A DNA stretch of 64,000 bases from Armillaria gallica (lineage: Eukaryota; Basidiomycota; Agaricomycetes; Agaricales; Physalacriaceae): contig JBANDB010000004.1 of NCBI GenBank assembly GCA_037576215.1, positions 3,658,001 through 3,722,000 on the forward strand. Direction: 5' to 3'. A model generated the notes under the pieces. That model had not been told where the DNA came from. It was given only the letters and a program-made list of their open reading frames with translations, and did not search any database. This document shows, piece after piece, positions 1 to 11,528 of this stretch. Within the stretch, counting starts at the first letter, position 1. Every line of letters starts with the position of its first letter. The translations under genes and the position numbers were made by a program.

Positions 1-555
1 CCCTAAAGAATCGACTATGAGTTGCTAAAAACATAAGAGTTATGGAAGCCTACGCGAAGGATAACATTGGACGATCGCTGATGAAGAAGTGAGATTAGTG
101 CGGTTGTTCGGCAACATGAGACGTACGATTTTCAGAGTGCTGTTGAAATAGTAGATTCCCGCCGGGAAGACCAACACGCGTCTTGACGAAATAGATACGG
201 TATCTAAAATGACCGCGATAGCTACAGAAGCGTCGATGCTGTCGTCATCCGCAGGAAGACTATTTTCCGTGACGTCGATTTCAACTGCAGACGCTATGAA
301 GTCCTCAGTTTGCAGCCATTGAAGTATGGTCTCACCCCAATTCGAAGGATCTGACCAAATCGTGTCTGGAAAGCCACCGGGAGGTACATAATCCACTGAA
401 CTTTGAATGTGAGCGGGAGAAAATACGCATATAGGTAGAAGTGGATACGCACCAGTAGTAGGAATACTGCCATAATCGATAGCTCGGGTCCTGATTTTTG
501 TGTCCTTGATAGCGGAAGTCGTAGCAAGAAGGGATACTAAACAGACTAAACGCAT
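1..555 (-). CDS. Pectate-lyase-superfamily (beta-helix) secreted protein, N-terminal part, cut by window edge
   Basis: The start codon is at 555 and the gene runs leftward off the window. The first ~16 residues (MRLVCLVSLLATTSA) are a good signal peptide, so a secreted product is inferred. The middle has an acidic DDDS stretch followed by a segment ending VLVFPAGIYYFNSTLKI. This is the hallmark first strand pair of the pectate-lyase-3/rhamnogalacturonase-like right-handed beta-helix (...LPAGTYYF...). Reading frame is lost just after that, where a GT-starting intron (GTAAGACTC) fits. Only about 140 residues are visible, so the catalytic part and substrate cannot be judged. It lies upstream of a GH28 gene on the same strand, so two wall-polysaccharide genes are neighbours. 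Confident about fold class, not about activity. Confidence 0.6.
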
Positions 556-1564
556 TTCTGCCGCTGATTTGGGAGAATTTGTGATCGCTCAAGACATTTT
601 AAGTGACAAACGAGCAATAAATCAAACGTTGAACCTGGAGCCTTGTGCAACCTTGTGAAGGTGAAGCAGATGGAGCGCTTAGTAAATGATACGCCGCTTT
701 TTGGCAAGCCATCATAGATACTGCCAAGCGATGTAGTTATGTGTGAAAGCAGCTCGTTGGAGAACGATTCGTCTACCGAAAAGTCGGGTGCTGGCCTTCC
801 GTCAGCGGTCCAGGTTGGACATGCTCCTCGTGCTCAGATTTCAAAAGGCTGCCAACTTGAGACCGGAGCGGGGAATAAAGGTACACTGTAGCTATGCTGC
901 CGACTGATGGTTGGAATACTGGGTCCCCAAAGGGGATCACCAGGCCTGGGGGAATCCAGTGAGTCATCTTGAAAGCACTACAACGTGGTTTTTCACACGA
1001 CTTTAAAGCAAGGGAAGGTGCCAAGATCAAACAGAGGCCACGGTTCCCGCTAAAGACGAAGGATTGCATTAACGAGCTGCTGAAGTGATGGATAATATAT
1101 GCTTGGCGGTGAGGTCGAAGTCAGAAAATTTGATGCTGAGGTAAGATCGCAGACCCGTTTTGGAAACTGCATTGCCATATTTGAATGAGTTTCAGCATGG
1201 CTGCAATTTCGACTGATTCCGCAGTATTGCTGGTTTCAAGCCCGAAAGCTGCAGTGGTACTGGCAGGCCTAGCTTCCGTCTTCTTAGTCGCTACAATCAA
1301 TGATGGAACTCAACGGTTAACTGCGTCATCACGTCAAGATGCTTATCCATGGATACTTATGCTAAGATGTCCGAGGGATAGCACCAATAGAATCCGTCTA
1401 TATATCTTCGCTAGCGATGTCAATGGTATTAAGGAGGGGCATCGACCCGGCATAAAGGTATTTTATTCTCCAAGATGTAACCTAAATAAATAATGCACAA
1501 CGACCATAGCGACGCTTGGTGCTAAAGGGCCTAACGAGGCCCAGAGTATCGCTCTTGGTGATTT
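556..1564. other. Gene-free stretch between two minus-strand carbohydrate-active genes
   Basis: No recognisable coding exon or RNA. It holds the 5' flank of the beta-helix gene and the 3' flank of the GH28 gene. Short open frames (e.g. 773-1069 and 1185-1493) have no family features. Confidence 0.5.
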
Positions 1565-3517
1565 TCAAACGCCAAGAAGTAGTGTAATCCCAACGAGTAA
1601 TATCCCGGCCATGCTGGCTCCCATATGCATTGTCGAATCCTCCGCAGGTTCGATCGTCGTCGTGACCAGAGGTCCGTCCGTACAATTGAATCCCAGTGTT
1701 TCCTGCTCTCCTTCGGCCAGTGTGGCGGGATCGCAAATCACGGTAGTTTTCTCTGATGTGTCGTTCGGGATGACATTAATCCCGGAGAAGCTGAGGTTCA
1801 GTGCTAGTCATGAGGTGATGGGTAAGAACAAGGACGTGACAAAGAATTTTCGAGCGGCTTGCTTACCTGTGCCCGAGAAGAGATCGAATATGATAGCCTG
1901 TGTTGCGTCGCCACCTTCGACGTAATTCCAGCATGGATCGCTTATGCAGGTGCCATCAGCTATGACAGGGTCTTCAGCCGCAGGAGATAACTTGGAATAT
2001 TAATAGACCCGTACTCCAATTCTTAGCCAACGTGCCCGTAAAATTCTTGTAGGTGAAGTTTGAAATCTGTGTGCTCGTTTGGTTGGTATTCTCCGGCCGG
2101 GTGCCCTTATCCTGGTCGTAGTAGCTGCACACGACAATGTCAGCGGAAGAAGGAGAAGAAAGATGCCTTCCTTACTTCTGTGTGATCAAGATACCAGTTG
2201 AGACACCTTCGAGGGTAATATCTTCCCAGGTCACGTTCGTCGCGTATCCTCGGCCACCAGTCCAGCTTTTGAACTACGACATAGTAGTCAGTGACAATGT
2301 CATCTTCCAAGTAATCTGATGGACTAACGCGAGCACCGTACACCGCCCCTTCCATCGTCCAATTCCTGAATACAACGTTTTGCACAGTCTGTACTGCGCC
2401 GTTTTTGCCTAGCGAACCAATAGATAATCCGTGAGATGAGAATCCGCAATATCCGTTTTGTGCAAGAATATCTCTTGCGCCATTGACAACCGAGACACAG
2501 TCGTCGCCATTATGTCCGTAATAGCTATTGAGGGAACAAGCATTAATGACACAGTACTAGAAGAAGAACTTGCTGGCCGTTGCATACCCGTCGATGGTGA
2601 TGTTCTGACCCGATACGTTGATACCGTCTCTGGATAAGGTAGTCCCATGCGCACGTTAGCATCGTCGAGATCCGAGGAGTCGTAAGATTTCTCACGTGTT
2701 GAAAGGAAAACTCTCCAGAAAAGATTGAGAAACGCAGTAACGACGCGAGGGACCTTCAAAACTCACTGTGGTGTCGTCTCTCGTCCCATTATCTGGCTTG
2801 GCGTCCACAAAATGATTCTCAACGCGTATATTTTGACCAGGGAGGTTCCAACCCCAAGCTACGGGCTTTATGACCTTGAGACCGCGCAAAAGCCCATTGG
2901 TAACATTGAACGTCGCTAGCTGGGGTCGGAGTGTCTGAAAGACCGCATCAGAAACACTTTGGTGAAGTCGAAGAGATATTTGGCAATACACGGTTTCCGA
3001 TATCCCACCACTGTTGTCCAAAGCCATTGAATCTTCCCCATTCGTCGCTCTCGGATCCGATAAGCTGTACATCTGACCCACTGAAATAGAACCATGGCGT
3101 CGCGTAAGTCTAGGTGATGGTACGGTGTTAGCGGCGAATTTCGATAAAGCCGCGCACATACACTCGGTGGATTGCCTGTGGTGCTGATGGCCTGTTGGAC
3201 TTGGGAGATATTATTGGGAAGGTTGAGGTTTCCGTTCAGGTGGATCGTGACGTTCCCTTGCCGAGACGGTCAGGAATAAAACATTGGGGGAAGGAGCTAT
3301 TACTGTGATACGCACTCAAGCCCATAAAAGATATTGGGGTATACGCGCTGTAATTAGCTTCGGTGAATGTTATCACCGAATCCTGGGCGCAGTCCGCAAA
3401 CGCTTTCAAAATATACGCTGAGTCATCTGTGCCGTTGTCGCTACGTTCGACCGTGCATTCTGCGGCCCGGCTGCTGGATATGATAAGACCCGCGATGACT
3501 CCAGCAAAGACGAGCAT
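1565..3517 (-). CDS. GH28 exo-polygalacturonase-like enzyme, secreted, with hydrophobic C-terminus
   Basis: Multi-exon gene starting at 3517 with signal peptide MLVFAGVIAGLIISSSRA. Exons joined by short GT-AG introns give the GH28 signature in order: NTDGINVSGQN (split by an intron near 2640-2690), GHNGDDCVSVV near 2500, SHGLSIGSLG near 2430, and ARFKSW near 2260-2330. These are the catalytic Asp residues, the His and the RxK substrate-binding set, so the enzyme should be active. The N-terminal DDSAYILKAFADC and late CISDPCWNYVEGGD motifs match exo-acting fungal members, which remove galacturonic acid from chain ends. The protein ends in a Thr-rich stretch and a hydrophobic tail (GASMAGILLVGITLLLGV), unusual for the family and suggestive of a GPI signal or membrane anchor. 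All splice phases I tested stay open. Exact exon edges are approximate. Confidence 0.85.
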
Positions 3518-3553
3518 GGTGGTTATCTTTCAATACATGTCATGAATGATATC

Positions 3554-3560
3554 TTTTATA
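3554..3560 (-). promoter_or_regulatory. TATA box of the GH28 gene
   Basis: On the minus strand this reads TATAAAA, 37 nt upstream of the GH28 start codon, and is the only good TATA match just ahead of the gene. That spacing would give a very short leader. Confidence 0.5.
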
Positions 3561-4196
3561 CCCTTTGAAGACAGGAATTCTCCGCGATGGCTGCTAAGAC
3601 AGACAGACAGAGAATACAGAGAACATCACCTGAGAAACGGGAGGAGCGGTCCGGAGAACATCTTCATCGGGATTTGAGGGAGGAAAAGAGTCATGAGGCC
3701 GTGCCGCCAAACCACATAGGGATTCCACACGAGTGACCACGCCATTATATTGAAACTAACACGGGGAGATGTAGAGGTAACCCTGACCAAGTATCATCGA
3801 AGAAACGCCTTTGAAGATCATGTGGAGCGGCAGACCGCCTTCGTTTCCTGGCCGCCGGTGGGTAATCCAAGAAACTGAAGACCGCCAAGAAACTAGAGCC
3901 ACATCGCTTCCGCGAAATTCAGCGCAAGCTATGTTGTAGCCAAAATCAGGTGAAGAAACCTATTGAATATTTGTGACTCATAACATCGTTGATGTCGAAC
4001 CGAATAAAGGATCCCGGACAAAACAATGGGGGATTTCGGTGGCAGTGCTCGGCAACTCGGCAATCAAAACGCGCCGCAACCGCATGTATAGACCTTGGTG
4101 GACCTAGGGTGGACCAGCACAACGTTGTCTTTCTCCCACCACCACCAAGCATTATTGTCTTTGGTTCGTTACGACGGGCCATAGCGTGTGAGCACA
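3561..4196. other. Intergenic region, divergent promoters
   Basis: Lies between the GH28 gene (minus) and the LRR-like gene (plus). No coding exon recognised. Confidence 0.5.
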
Positions 4197-4202
4197 TATA
4201 AG
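4197..4202 (+). promoter_or_regulatory. TATA-like box upstream of LRR-like gene
   Basis: TATAAG about 160 nt before the chosen ATG (4360). It would fit transcription starting near 4225-4235 with a leader of about 130 nt. Sequence match only. Confidence 0.35.
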
Positions 4203-4359
4203 AGCCACAAGTTTTCTTGTATTGTATCCATCATCAAACCTCCGCTACAAGAGCCCCCCCAAGATTCAAGTTTTAACCCCGTCGCCACTGCGTTCCAGTC
4301 TGAGTAAGTCTCCCAGGTGGGAATCGAGGAGCCATCGACTGACGTCTCTGAAGTTCAGA

Positions 4360-5661
4360 ATGCCTAAGAGCAGCCAAAGCCAGAGCGCTAGGCCCACTCT
4401 GTACAGCAGGCCGAAAGATGCCACATCTGAGCCTCAGACGACCAACGGCCAGTGGGCAGGAACATCCAAAGAGTTGTACAAAGCGCTCAGTCAAGAATCT
4501 CCAGAGGCAAGAAGAGTATCCCGCCGATGCGAGAAGTTGAGGAAGAGATATCGTCGTCTTGTCGGGCCTGTAGGCGAAGATTACAAGCCCGTCGTCGATC
4601 CCCAGCCTTTCCTCCTTGAATACCATCAAACATCTCGCACGATTGGGGTCCTCGTCCAGAAGTCGGAAGAGGACCCCGATAAGACGCTCCTCCTCACCTC
4701 AGCTACCTACAAGGATTTACTTGAAGTGCGAGATACCATCCCGATCGCCAGTAATCTGTTCCGGCCTAAACCATGGCTAATCAACAACGTCAAGTGTGTT
4801 GAGTTCCATGATTGCGAGATGGATGCCGTTCTCTCGAATCTGTCGTGTATGAATTTACGCCGTGCAGTGATATCGGGCAACTGTGACTCATCGAGTGGCT
4901 TGGAACCTTCCATAGCCTCGAGCGATATCCGTGCCTTGAAAATCTCTTCATGCACGGACACTGCAACTCTGTTGCGGGTCCTGGAAATGCCTTTCTTGTG
5001 TCACCTGGCGCTCGAAGTCAATTTGGCAAGCTATGGGATCCGGGAGATCCAAAGCCGGGTGACTAAATATGATTGGCTGCCTTCGCTGGCGGACCACCGA
5101 CTCCATTCGCTCGTGCTGAGCAAAATGCCGTCCCACGATCTAGCACTGACGCGGGTGCTCATAGAGCTGCCTACATTGACCCGGCTTGTTGTACACGAGG
5201 CATCAACTAAGCTTGACGGCTACGAAGGGTATATGCTGTCACATAATCTCTTGCGAGACTTGACACGCACGCCCCGACTGAATGATTACAGCCGCAGGTT
5301 TCCAACGCTGCCGAGACTCAAGGATCTCGAACTCGTGTGGAACAGTGAGTATCATACGAACGACGGTAAGAGGCCGGAGGGCCCGTTTACGGAGGCGATG
5401 TATCTAGTCCAGAACATGACTGCGTATGAGGAGTTCGTGACGGATATGATTGAGTCTCGCTGCTTCCGGCCAGAAGGCGACAAAGGTCGACCGCTGCAAC
5501 GATTGGAATCTGTCGCAATTGGGTGTCGGCACCTCTTTGGAACTGATAAGATGGATGTCGTGACAGCACCCACTCGCGAATACCTGAATAGCTTGCCAGA
5601 AAGGTGCCGGGAGAGTGACCAAGAATACAAGGTGTCGGTGACGATTATTGTGCCGGCCTAG
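4360..5661 (+). CDS. Intron-less LRR-like protein of F-box-type family, function unknown
   Basis: Single uninterrupted frame of 433 codons. I chose the ATG at 4360 (MPKSSQSQSARP...) because the frame upstream is basic and low-complexity and an ATG at 4222 would sit at the likely transcription start. The first ~100 residues are polar and rich in Arg/Lys/Ser. From about residue 130 the protein shows irregular leucine-rich motifs (e.g. VKCVEFHDCEM, LRALKISSC-like, LHSLVLSKMPSHDLALTRVL, LPRLKDLELVW) as in the C-terminal halves of basidiomycete F-box/LRR proteins. I could not see a convincing F-box at the N-terminus, so a substrate-adaptor role is only an analogy. No signal peptide or membrane segment. 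Confidence 0.7.
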   Translation: MPKSSQSQSARPTLYSRPKDATSEPQTTNGQWAGTSKELYKALSQESPEARRVSRRCEKLRKRYRRLVGPVGEDYKPVVDPQPFLLEYHQTSRTIGVLVQKSEEDPDKTLLLTSATYKDLLEVRDTIPIASNLFRPKPWLINNVKCVEFHDCEMDAVLSNLSCMNLRRAVISGNCDSSSGLEPSIASSDIRALKISSCTDTATLLRVLEMPFLCHLALEVNLASYGIREIQSRVTKYDWLPSLADHRLHSLVLSKMPSHDLALTRVLIELPTLTRLVVHEASTKLDGYEGYMLSHNLLRDLTRTPRLNDYSRRFPTLPRLKDLELVWNSEYHTNDGKRPEGPFTEAMYLVQNMTAYEEFVTDMIESRCFRPEGDKGRPLQRLESVAIGCRHLFGTDKMDVVTAPTREYLNSLPERCRESDQEYKVSVTIIVPA

Positions 5662-7030
5662 TGTGGATTTTGCATATTCTTCCTCTTTTTCTTCATATCG
5701 AACTGTATTGAACACAGATAGGAATTTTTAGCATATCGTTAGTTGGTTGTAATAGCATTCGGTAGAACCTCAATGAAATAGGTACCTCTCGACAAAGTGG
5801 GCGCAAGCTGTTGCGCTCAGCGACTACCCTTCTTCTAGAACACGGCAGACGTACGCAAGGAGGCTGAGATCCGACATTTGACTGGCTAGTGTCTTAGCTT
5901 CGTTCCTTGCTAAGCAAAAAAAAGCCCCGTCTGGAAGCCATTTGACAATCCAACTGCAGGTTCGTGCAGCGGCTGTTATACGAGGCGCCGTTAGGGTCCT
6001 CGAGGCAAAAAGTGGCGGGATAAGCTGCTGGTATGGGCGTGCATCACGTTCAAAGTCAAGACAGATTCGATACGTTGCTGAGCGCCAGCTTCGCTGAAAA
6101 TTTCCCGAATTATAGCGACGACCAAGGACTCGATGCTGACCGTTCGGGAAAGAGGCGCGTCACGCTGGGACAAACGGAGGCGCGTCAAACTGGGACAAAC
6201 ATATTGCGCCTCTTTTCTCTTCCTTCCACCATTCCCCGGCTGAACTTATCTTCCCTGCTTCGCTGAAATCTGGTTTTAGTTCTAACTTCTCTCAACATGA
6301 TATGCTTGCAAGAATTCGGGCAGGGAAGTAACGACACCACCGTGTCTCCATGTGAGTAGAGTTCTCCGCTTTGAAATCACTTCTAATGGTCCATAAGGTA
6401 CCATGCGCCCTATCATCCATACGATGGACCAGTATGAAGACTAGGGGATATCTGTACGTCCATTGACTAGCTATCAAATTTATTTTTGAAACTAACTGAA
6501 CTACGCAGACCTACAAATGGGGCTCAGGCAATCTCTCGTCTCAAGTATACCGCCGGCCTCGAGGCGCTTTTTGAGTGCCAGAATCCAGTCGAAACACTTC
6601 TGGAGCACATCGCCATCACCATCTATGGTCTCCTCACAAACACGGAGTCTTCGCTGTCCCCTTACTCAGAGCATCTCTTATCAGGTAGATTTCTATAATT
6701 CTTCTGCACTACACTATTCTCAACATCGAAAGATCTTCCGATTCTGTTTCCTATTCGGTATAAACTACCCAACGTCAATAGCTAAACTCAAAGGAATCGG
6801 AGTGATGATGGAGGTGGACAGCTAGCTAAAAGATGGCACGAGATCGGAAAACGAGCGCTTCGTGATACAGGTTTTGAGTATATCATCGACTTCTCACGAA
6901 GCGTGAAGATGCGACGGTTGAGGGAATGGATAAAAACCAATGGGGCAGAGATGGAGGAGCTGACATCGCAGTTCTGAGTCGGCGATCTGGGATACAATCA
7001 GTTCACGTCCGATAAGTACAGTTTCAGTCA
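5662..7030. other. Gene-free stretch
   Basis: No recognisable exon. It contains a 25-bp tandem duplication at 6152-6201 (listed separately) and AT-rich filler. Short frames at 6033-6266 and 6517-6825 have no family features. Confidence 0.5.
6152..6201. repeat. 25-bp tandem duplication
   Basis: Two adjacent 25-bp units beginning GAGGCGCGTCA and ending GGGACAAAC plus one base. They differ at a few positions. Confidence 0.7.
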
Positions 7031-8253
7031 TCATCCCGCCATTACCGCCATCACCATCGCCACTGCCATCGTCGTTGCGGTCTTCGTTGTTTTCTCCATC
7101 GTCACACCGTCGTCCGCGACATGTCCATTGTCGTTCCTACTGCTGGACAAGCAAGTTAGAATCCCATTGATCCTATCCAATACAAATGCCTGCGTATCGG
7201 CATCCACGTCACTTTTGGTCGATGCGTTGAAGGCGCTCACGCTAGCAAAACACCCCTGCTTCACCACGTTCGACTCGGTAGGCAAATTTGTCGTTCCACA
7301 CCATTCCACATCCGTTGCACTTTCATCCTCGTTGATCCTGGACAACACAAAGCTGAAATTTGACGCGTCTGGACAGTGGTCCGTCGAAGGGAAATTTACG
7401 TTGACACTGACATTTGTCGGGAGAATCGTTCCCTCAGCTTTCGTTAGCGCCTGCACGAACTGGACGCCCAAAGCAGCATATGTTCGTGCCGCGAGGCTGC
7501 CAGCCGAGTTTGGATTAGATTCGAGGGTAGTATACGACACTTGGGAACCCGTTGCTGCGGAGAAGGCGATAGAAGGGATCCCCTCTCGTGCTGCTTCACA
7601 TGCTGCACCGCTATGCAATGATCATGAGAAGAGTTGAGCTGGCTTGCTGGACAAAGGCATACTCACACTGTCCCAGAGATGAGCACAGTGGACCCCAAGT
7701 TGTCTGCGCAAAATGGATGTTAGCGGACAAACGACTGCTTACGCGTCCGCGTACTTACTTCCAACGTTTGGACCGCTGACGACGAAATCGGGTGCACTGC
7801 CATTGAAGAACCGGGGTGCGAGCGTCTGGATTCCATACCGGGCCGAGTCGACAGGGAATGCATTGACGTAGTTCAAATGAGCTGCATATTATTCAAACTC
7901 CAGGAACCCTCTGGGAACGATATCAACTCACGGTCGGACGCATTGAAGCCTTCCGCGGGAGAACCCTTTGGACATGTATCGAACTCGCACGTAGAGGCGA
8001 GCACCGTAGCTGGGGCGCTTGAAGACCCTGTACCCGATTTATTTTCCGCTGGGCACGAAAGCACTACCTGTTCCAATCGTTTATGATGACACCTGTAGAG
8101 AAGGTTTACACCTACATTGTGCCCCGCGGCCTTCAGTGCGTCGTTCTGAGCTCGGACCAAAGCCACGGCCCAGCCGTCGTCGTTTGTGAGGACAATGTTG
8201 CTCCCTTGGATGCTCTGGAGGTAGAGGAGAGCAAGGAACGCGAATCTGATCAT
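7031..8253 (-). CDS. Secreted SurE-like nucleotidase/acid phosphatase (copy 1)
   Basis: Five exons on the minus strand: 8116-8253, 7932-8067, 7759-7881, 7667-7703 and 7031-7610 (total 1014 nt, 337 residues, all phases consistent). Signal peptide MIRFAFLALLYLQSIQG is followed directly by the SurE metal-site motif SNIVLTNDDGWA, then VVLSCPAENKSGTGSS and DFVVSGPNVG. All are conserved SurE nucleotidase motifs; the family hydrolyses nucleoside monophosphates and other phosphate esters. Fungal members with a signal peptide are thought to be extracellular. The domain should end near residue 300 (GILTCLSS), but the frame runs on for about 35 more low-complexity residues (Asp/Thr/Met/Ala), unlike the second copy at 30.1 kb, which stops right there. 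A weak A/T-rich TATA-like element lies about 40 nt upstream. Confidence 0.85.
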
Positions 8254-9019
8254 CGTAGGGCGGTGATAGGAATGGTGGGCTTTGGCGTGGCTTTTATTAG
8301 CGGCGCTTCGTCCCATGATATGAAGATGCACGTGCTTCGCGCCTTGAACGTGCAGCTCAGATGCTGTGGGCCCGGGAAGAACGTTAACCTGACGGTCCGG
8401 ACGCAGTGTTGTCCGAAAAGAGCCGTCTCTGTTACGATACTTGAGCGCAAGAAGCGCAAACTTCTACCAGGTCATTTGATAAGAGACAAGAAGTGGGAAA
8501 GGACAAGATCTGTCGCCTGCACCTGTACCAGTGGTTCCTATGAAAGAAGGCCTCACGCAGGAGGGAAAATACCAATATCTTCTGAATCATTCCGAGAACG
8601 ACCGTGTTCTGTTTTTTTTTTGGCGAATGTCCGAGGAGAGTAAGAACGTGTTCATGGATCTTCGTAATAGCCATTGCACGATGGGTCCGGTCCGATATTG
8701 GGTGTGGTTCGCACGAATGGATATGGTCTTGGGATGTCCCCAAGGATAAGACTAGTAGGTTGTTGGCCTTGTTGCAGATGATTGTTTCTGACGCATGCTA
8801 CTCAACGATAGAAGGGACAGAAAAGTTATTAGAGTCGACCCCGGACGATTGTACGTTTGTCTGCGACACTTCCGTACCAGCTAACCGTGATGAGTAGTGA
8901 AGCACAAGGTTGGCCGTTATATTAGCGTCTACAGAGATCTTTCGAGGGTAAACCACAAGTTAGAACTTCTTCCTCAGCTTGACTGCCTGACACTGACGCC
9001 GTCATGATAATCTAGCTGT
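8254..9019. other. Gene-free stretch
   Basis: 5' flank of the SurE gene and 5' flank of the SET pseudogene. A T9 tract near 8611-8620 is the only simple feature. Confidence 0.5.
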
Positions 9020-9483
9020 TTGACAAACACGCATCGCAAGTTCTACATGACCTCCTTCTCCATGCAGCTTCGCGTAGCTCGAGACATCGAAGAGGGCGAT
9101 GTGATTTTCACCACTTACACTGGTATTCTGTGGAGCGCTCTTGCCCTACGGCATCAAGTGCACCTGCCGCACCTGTTTCGACCGGGTCAAGAGCGACCTT
9201 ATCCACGCTGTCGTCCTGAACCGCCCTTGCGTGACTGTCCCGATGATGCGAGACGCAGGAGCGCGCCCGGATGCCTGGATCGATCCTGCGGTGCAGACTC
9301 TTGCGAGGATTCAAGAAGAAGGGCTTGAGGGAGCGAAGAGTACTACAAAATGCTGCACCAATTGTACAACGCGTATGTGCACTAGAACGACGAGAAGAAG
9401 GCGCTAGCTTGAATGTACGGGGAGAAGCTGTGGATAGCTAATCTGGCCGCGGGGGAGAAACATTACGATGCGTTCAGGAAGGT
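9020..9483 (+). pseudogene. SET-domain (SMYD-like) methyltransferase, C-terminal remnant
   Basis: Translation around 9047-9135 gives SFSMQLRVARDIEEGDVIFT, the end of a SET domain. In another frame from about 9141 comes LPYGIKCTCRTCFDRVKSD, the Cys-rich post-SET motif with C-x-C-x2-C. A few residues expected between the two parts are missing and the frame shifts there. A further shift follows at about 9335 (GAK then EYYKMLHQLYNAYVH) and two in-frame stop codons interrupt the tail (around 9383 and 9408) before MYGEKLWIANLAAGEKHYDAF. The upstream catalytic half (the NHSC motif) is absent. The several independent lesions show a dead gene fragment rather than a sequencing slip. Confidence 0.75.
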
Positions 9484-10052
9484 AGAGCTTATGATAAAGT
9501 CGCCTCAGTGGATGATAACAAAAATGATGGGAGGGTTAACGGTGGTCCGGTCGTTCGTTTGAGGCCATACCGCAATTCTTAGAAATATACGATGACCGTC
9601 AACAGTAATGATGGGATCTCTTTTTCGCCAGGTTGAGTTCTGTTTACAGATAATTTCATCGATTGATGGACCAAGAATCTCGTGAAAGCTGTACGATACT
9701 AACGTACATCTGAAGTTGTACCAAGTCATAGTCATCAGGGCGTGAGACTTTTGGAAAGCGAGGTTCTATTAATAGTACACCCGCTTTGTTCTGAGCGATC
9801 GTGCACGCCTCTCGTTCCTCCTGCCCTTCCCTTTGATGTTGCTTCTTGAGATGGCCTGGGACACTGAGTTGAGATATCTTTGGAATTCCTGATCTATAGT
9901 GTACCTTTACGGTACCAACATTAGTGATTTATGATCCACCGCAACGATCTGGCCCATGCCTCGAGTCCCCTGGGAGATTAATTTGATGACTGACTTTGAC
10001 CTCAACTCATGCTGTGACGACGTTCGTATCTTTAGTGTATGCCCTGTGCGAG
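9484..10052. other. Gene-free stretch upstream of 7TM gene
   Basis: No coding exon seen. It carries the presumed upstream control region of the 7TM gene. Confidence 0.5.
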
Positions 10053-10058
10053 TATAAA
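10053..10058 (+). promoter_or_regulatory. TATA box of 7TM gene
   Basis: TATAAA, 86 nt upstream of the ATG at 10139. Good core match and reasonable spacing. Confidence 0.45.
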
Positions 10059-10138
10059 GCGCTAGGTACGTGTTGGGGTATCTACACCTTATCTAGCCTA
10101 CAGGGAATAAAGTCTACGCGCCCAGGCCATTTCTCAGG

Positions 10139-11528
10139 ATGACGATGAGCGTTCAAGAACGCGAAGATGGTGCGTCAATAACTCGAGTTGGCCTATGATC
10201 TCGTCTTGACAAAATGACCAGACTCCAAAGTGAACGCCCTTGTCGTTGCTTTCGATACGTTACAGGTGTTGGGTCTCGTCCTTTTGCTGGCTTTACTTGC
10301 ACCCGCCCTATTTTCGTCGAATATCACAAGGACAGCGACCTGGTTCGGAATGATTATCTCTGTAATCGTCTATTGTGCTTCTTACTCAATCTTGATGTTC
10401 ATCGGAGGACAAGATGACCCAGAGCCGTCCGCAGGAGTGTGTCTCTTCCAGGCTTGTCTGGTCCATTCGACTCCCGCCTTGTAAGTGCATATATTCTTCT
10501 ATATAAGCCACCTCATGCTCAACGATATCGACCAAAGATCCATCTTTTGTGCGCTCAGTTTTGTTGTGGAGGTTAGTAAATCACATAATCACTGCTATCC
10601 TGTTAACCAGATCCCTAGGTGTTGGTGTATTTCTTTCGTACGTTTCGAGGGAAAACTCCGTCTCGAATTACTCCAATTATTGTAAGATTTGGGTTCAATT
10701 TAAGATTAATCTGTGCTTAGGTTTAACTAGCTTCTTGCATCATCGTCATTCCTGTCCCTCTGCGTTGCTTTGGAAGTTCTTGTGGTATATATTCTTCACG
10801 ATCTTCATCTACCCCATAGCTGAGTTCTGTATGCGCAGGTGGGCCTTAAAAGTCCCGGAGATGTTCAACGCAATGAATCACGCTTATATTGCCATGTAAC
10901 TACCGCAACACCGTGAGCGTTTGTCCGTGTCACTTTTGTGCTCTTACAGAACTATCGCGGATCTAGAAATCTTATCGTCTGCGTCCTTAGTATCATAATG
11001 TCCTCGGCAACGATGATCGCTGAAGGTAGTTGCAGTACTCGCGGCTCGGGTTTTTGGCCTCTGACTTTGAAATTCAGTTGTTGTTGTGGTCGTCGTACGG
11101 AAGACCATGGTTAGACTTGGGCGTGAACCAAGTTCCCTTCCGACACATTTTCTTGTCCGCTCATTTTCATTCTCTGCATGTATATGCCTTGTAGTTTGGT
11201 GAGTCTCTACATAATAGCCTTCTCAGTGGAAATAATGTTCATGTCATAAGTATAAGCGTCTACTCTCTTATCAGCCCGCCCGGGGGTGGTACCCTTTCTG
11301 CTTGGTATATTCTTCTGAATGCAGGTGCGTCATATTGAATAATTAGATGCCATAGAATACGACTTTTAAATTAGTGCCAATCTGTGTGGTCGTGACTTTT
11401 GGCACCCAGAAGGTACGTCGCGTCTCATTTTACTTCTTTGCCAATTTTGTCAACATTTACGGCGACAGGACATCTTGTGCTTTTACTTTCGACGAAAACA
11501 GAATCTGAATGTCAGACAGCAGCAGTAA
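10139..11528 (+). CDS. Seven-transmembrane receptor-like protein, multi-exon
   Basis: ATG at 10139 (a second in-frame ATG is at 10145). Joining exons across about nine short introns gives a continuous membrane protein. The order is: a first TM pair (LGLVLLLALLAPALF; TWFGMIISVIVYCASYSILM), GGQDDPEPSAGVCLFQA, LSIFCALSFVVEV, then RGKTPSRITPII, and LSLCVALEVLVVGLKSPG ending in QRNESRLYCHV. After these come LIVCVLSIIMSSATMIAE, a basic cytosolic loop, two more hydrophobic exons and a final exon from FGTQK into DILCFYFRRKQ, stopping at 11526-11528. The order (V/I-QRN-S-x-YCH extracellular motif, FGTQ-D-I-L at the end of the last TM) matches an orphan 7TM family common in mushrooms. Ligand unknown. 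Some exon edges are inferred, chiefly between 11200 and 11400. Confidence 0.65.

Noticed and set aside
1..6. CCCTAA at the very start, like a telomere repeat
   Set aside because: Only a single unit; the following sequence is not repeated.
7128..7637. 169-codon plus-strand frame
   Set aside because: Antisense shadow of the last exon of the SurE gene.
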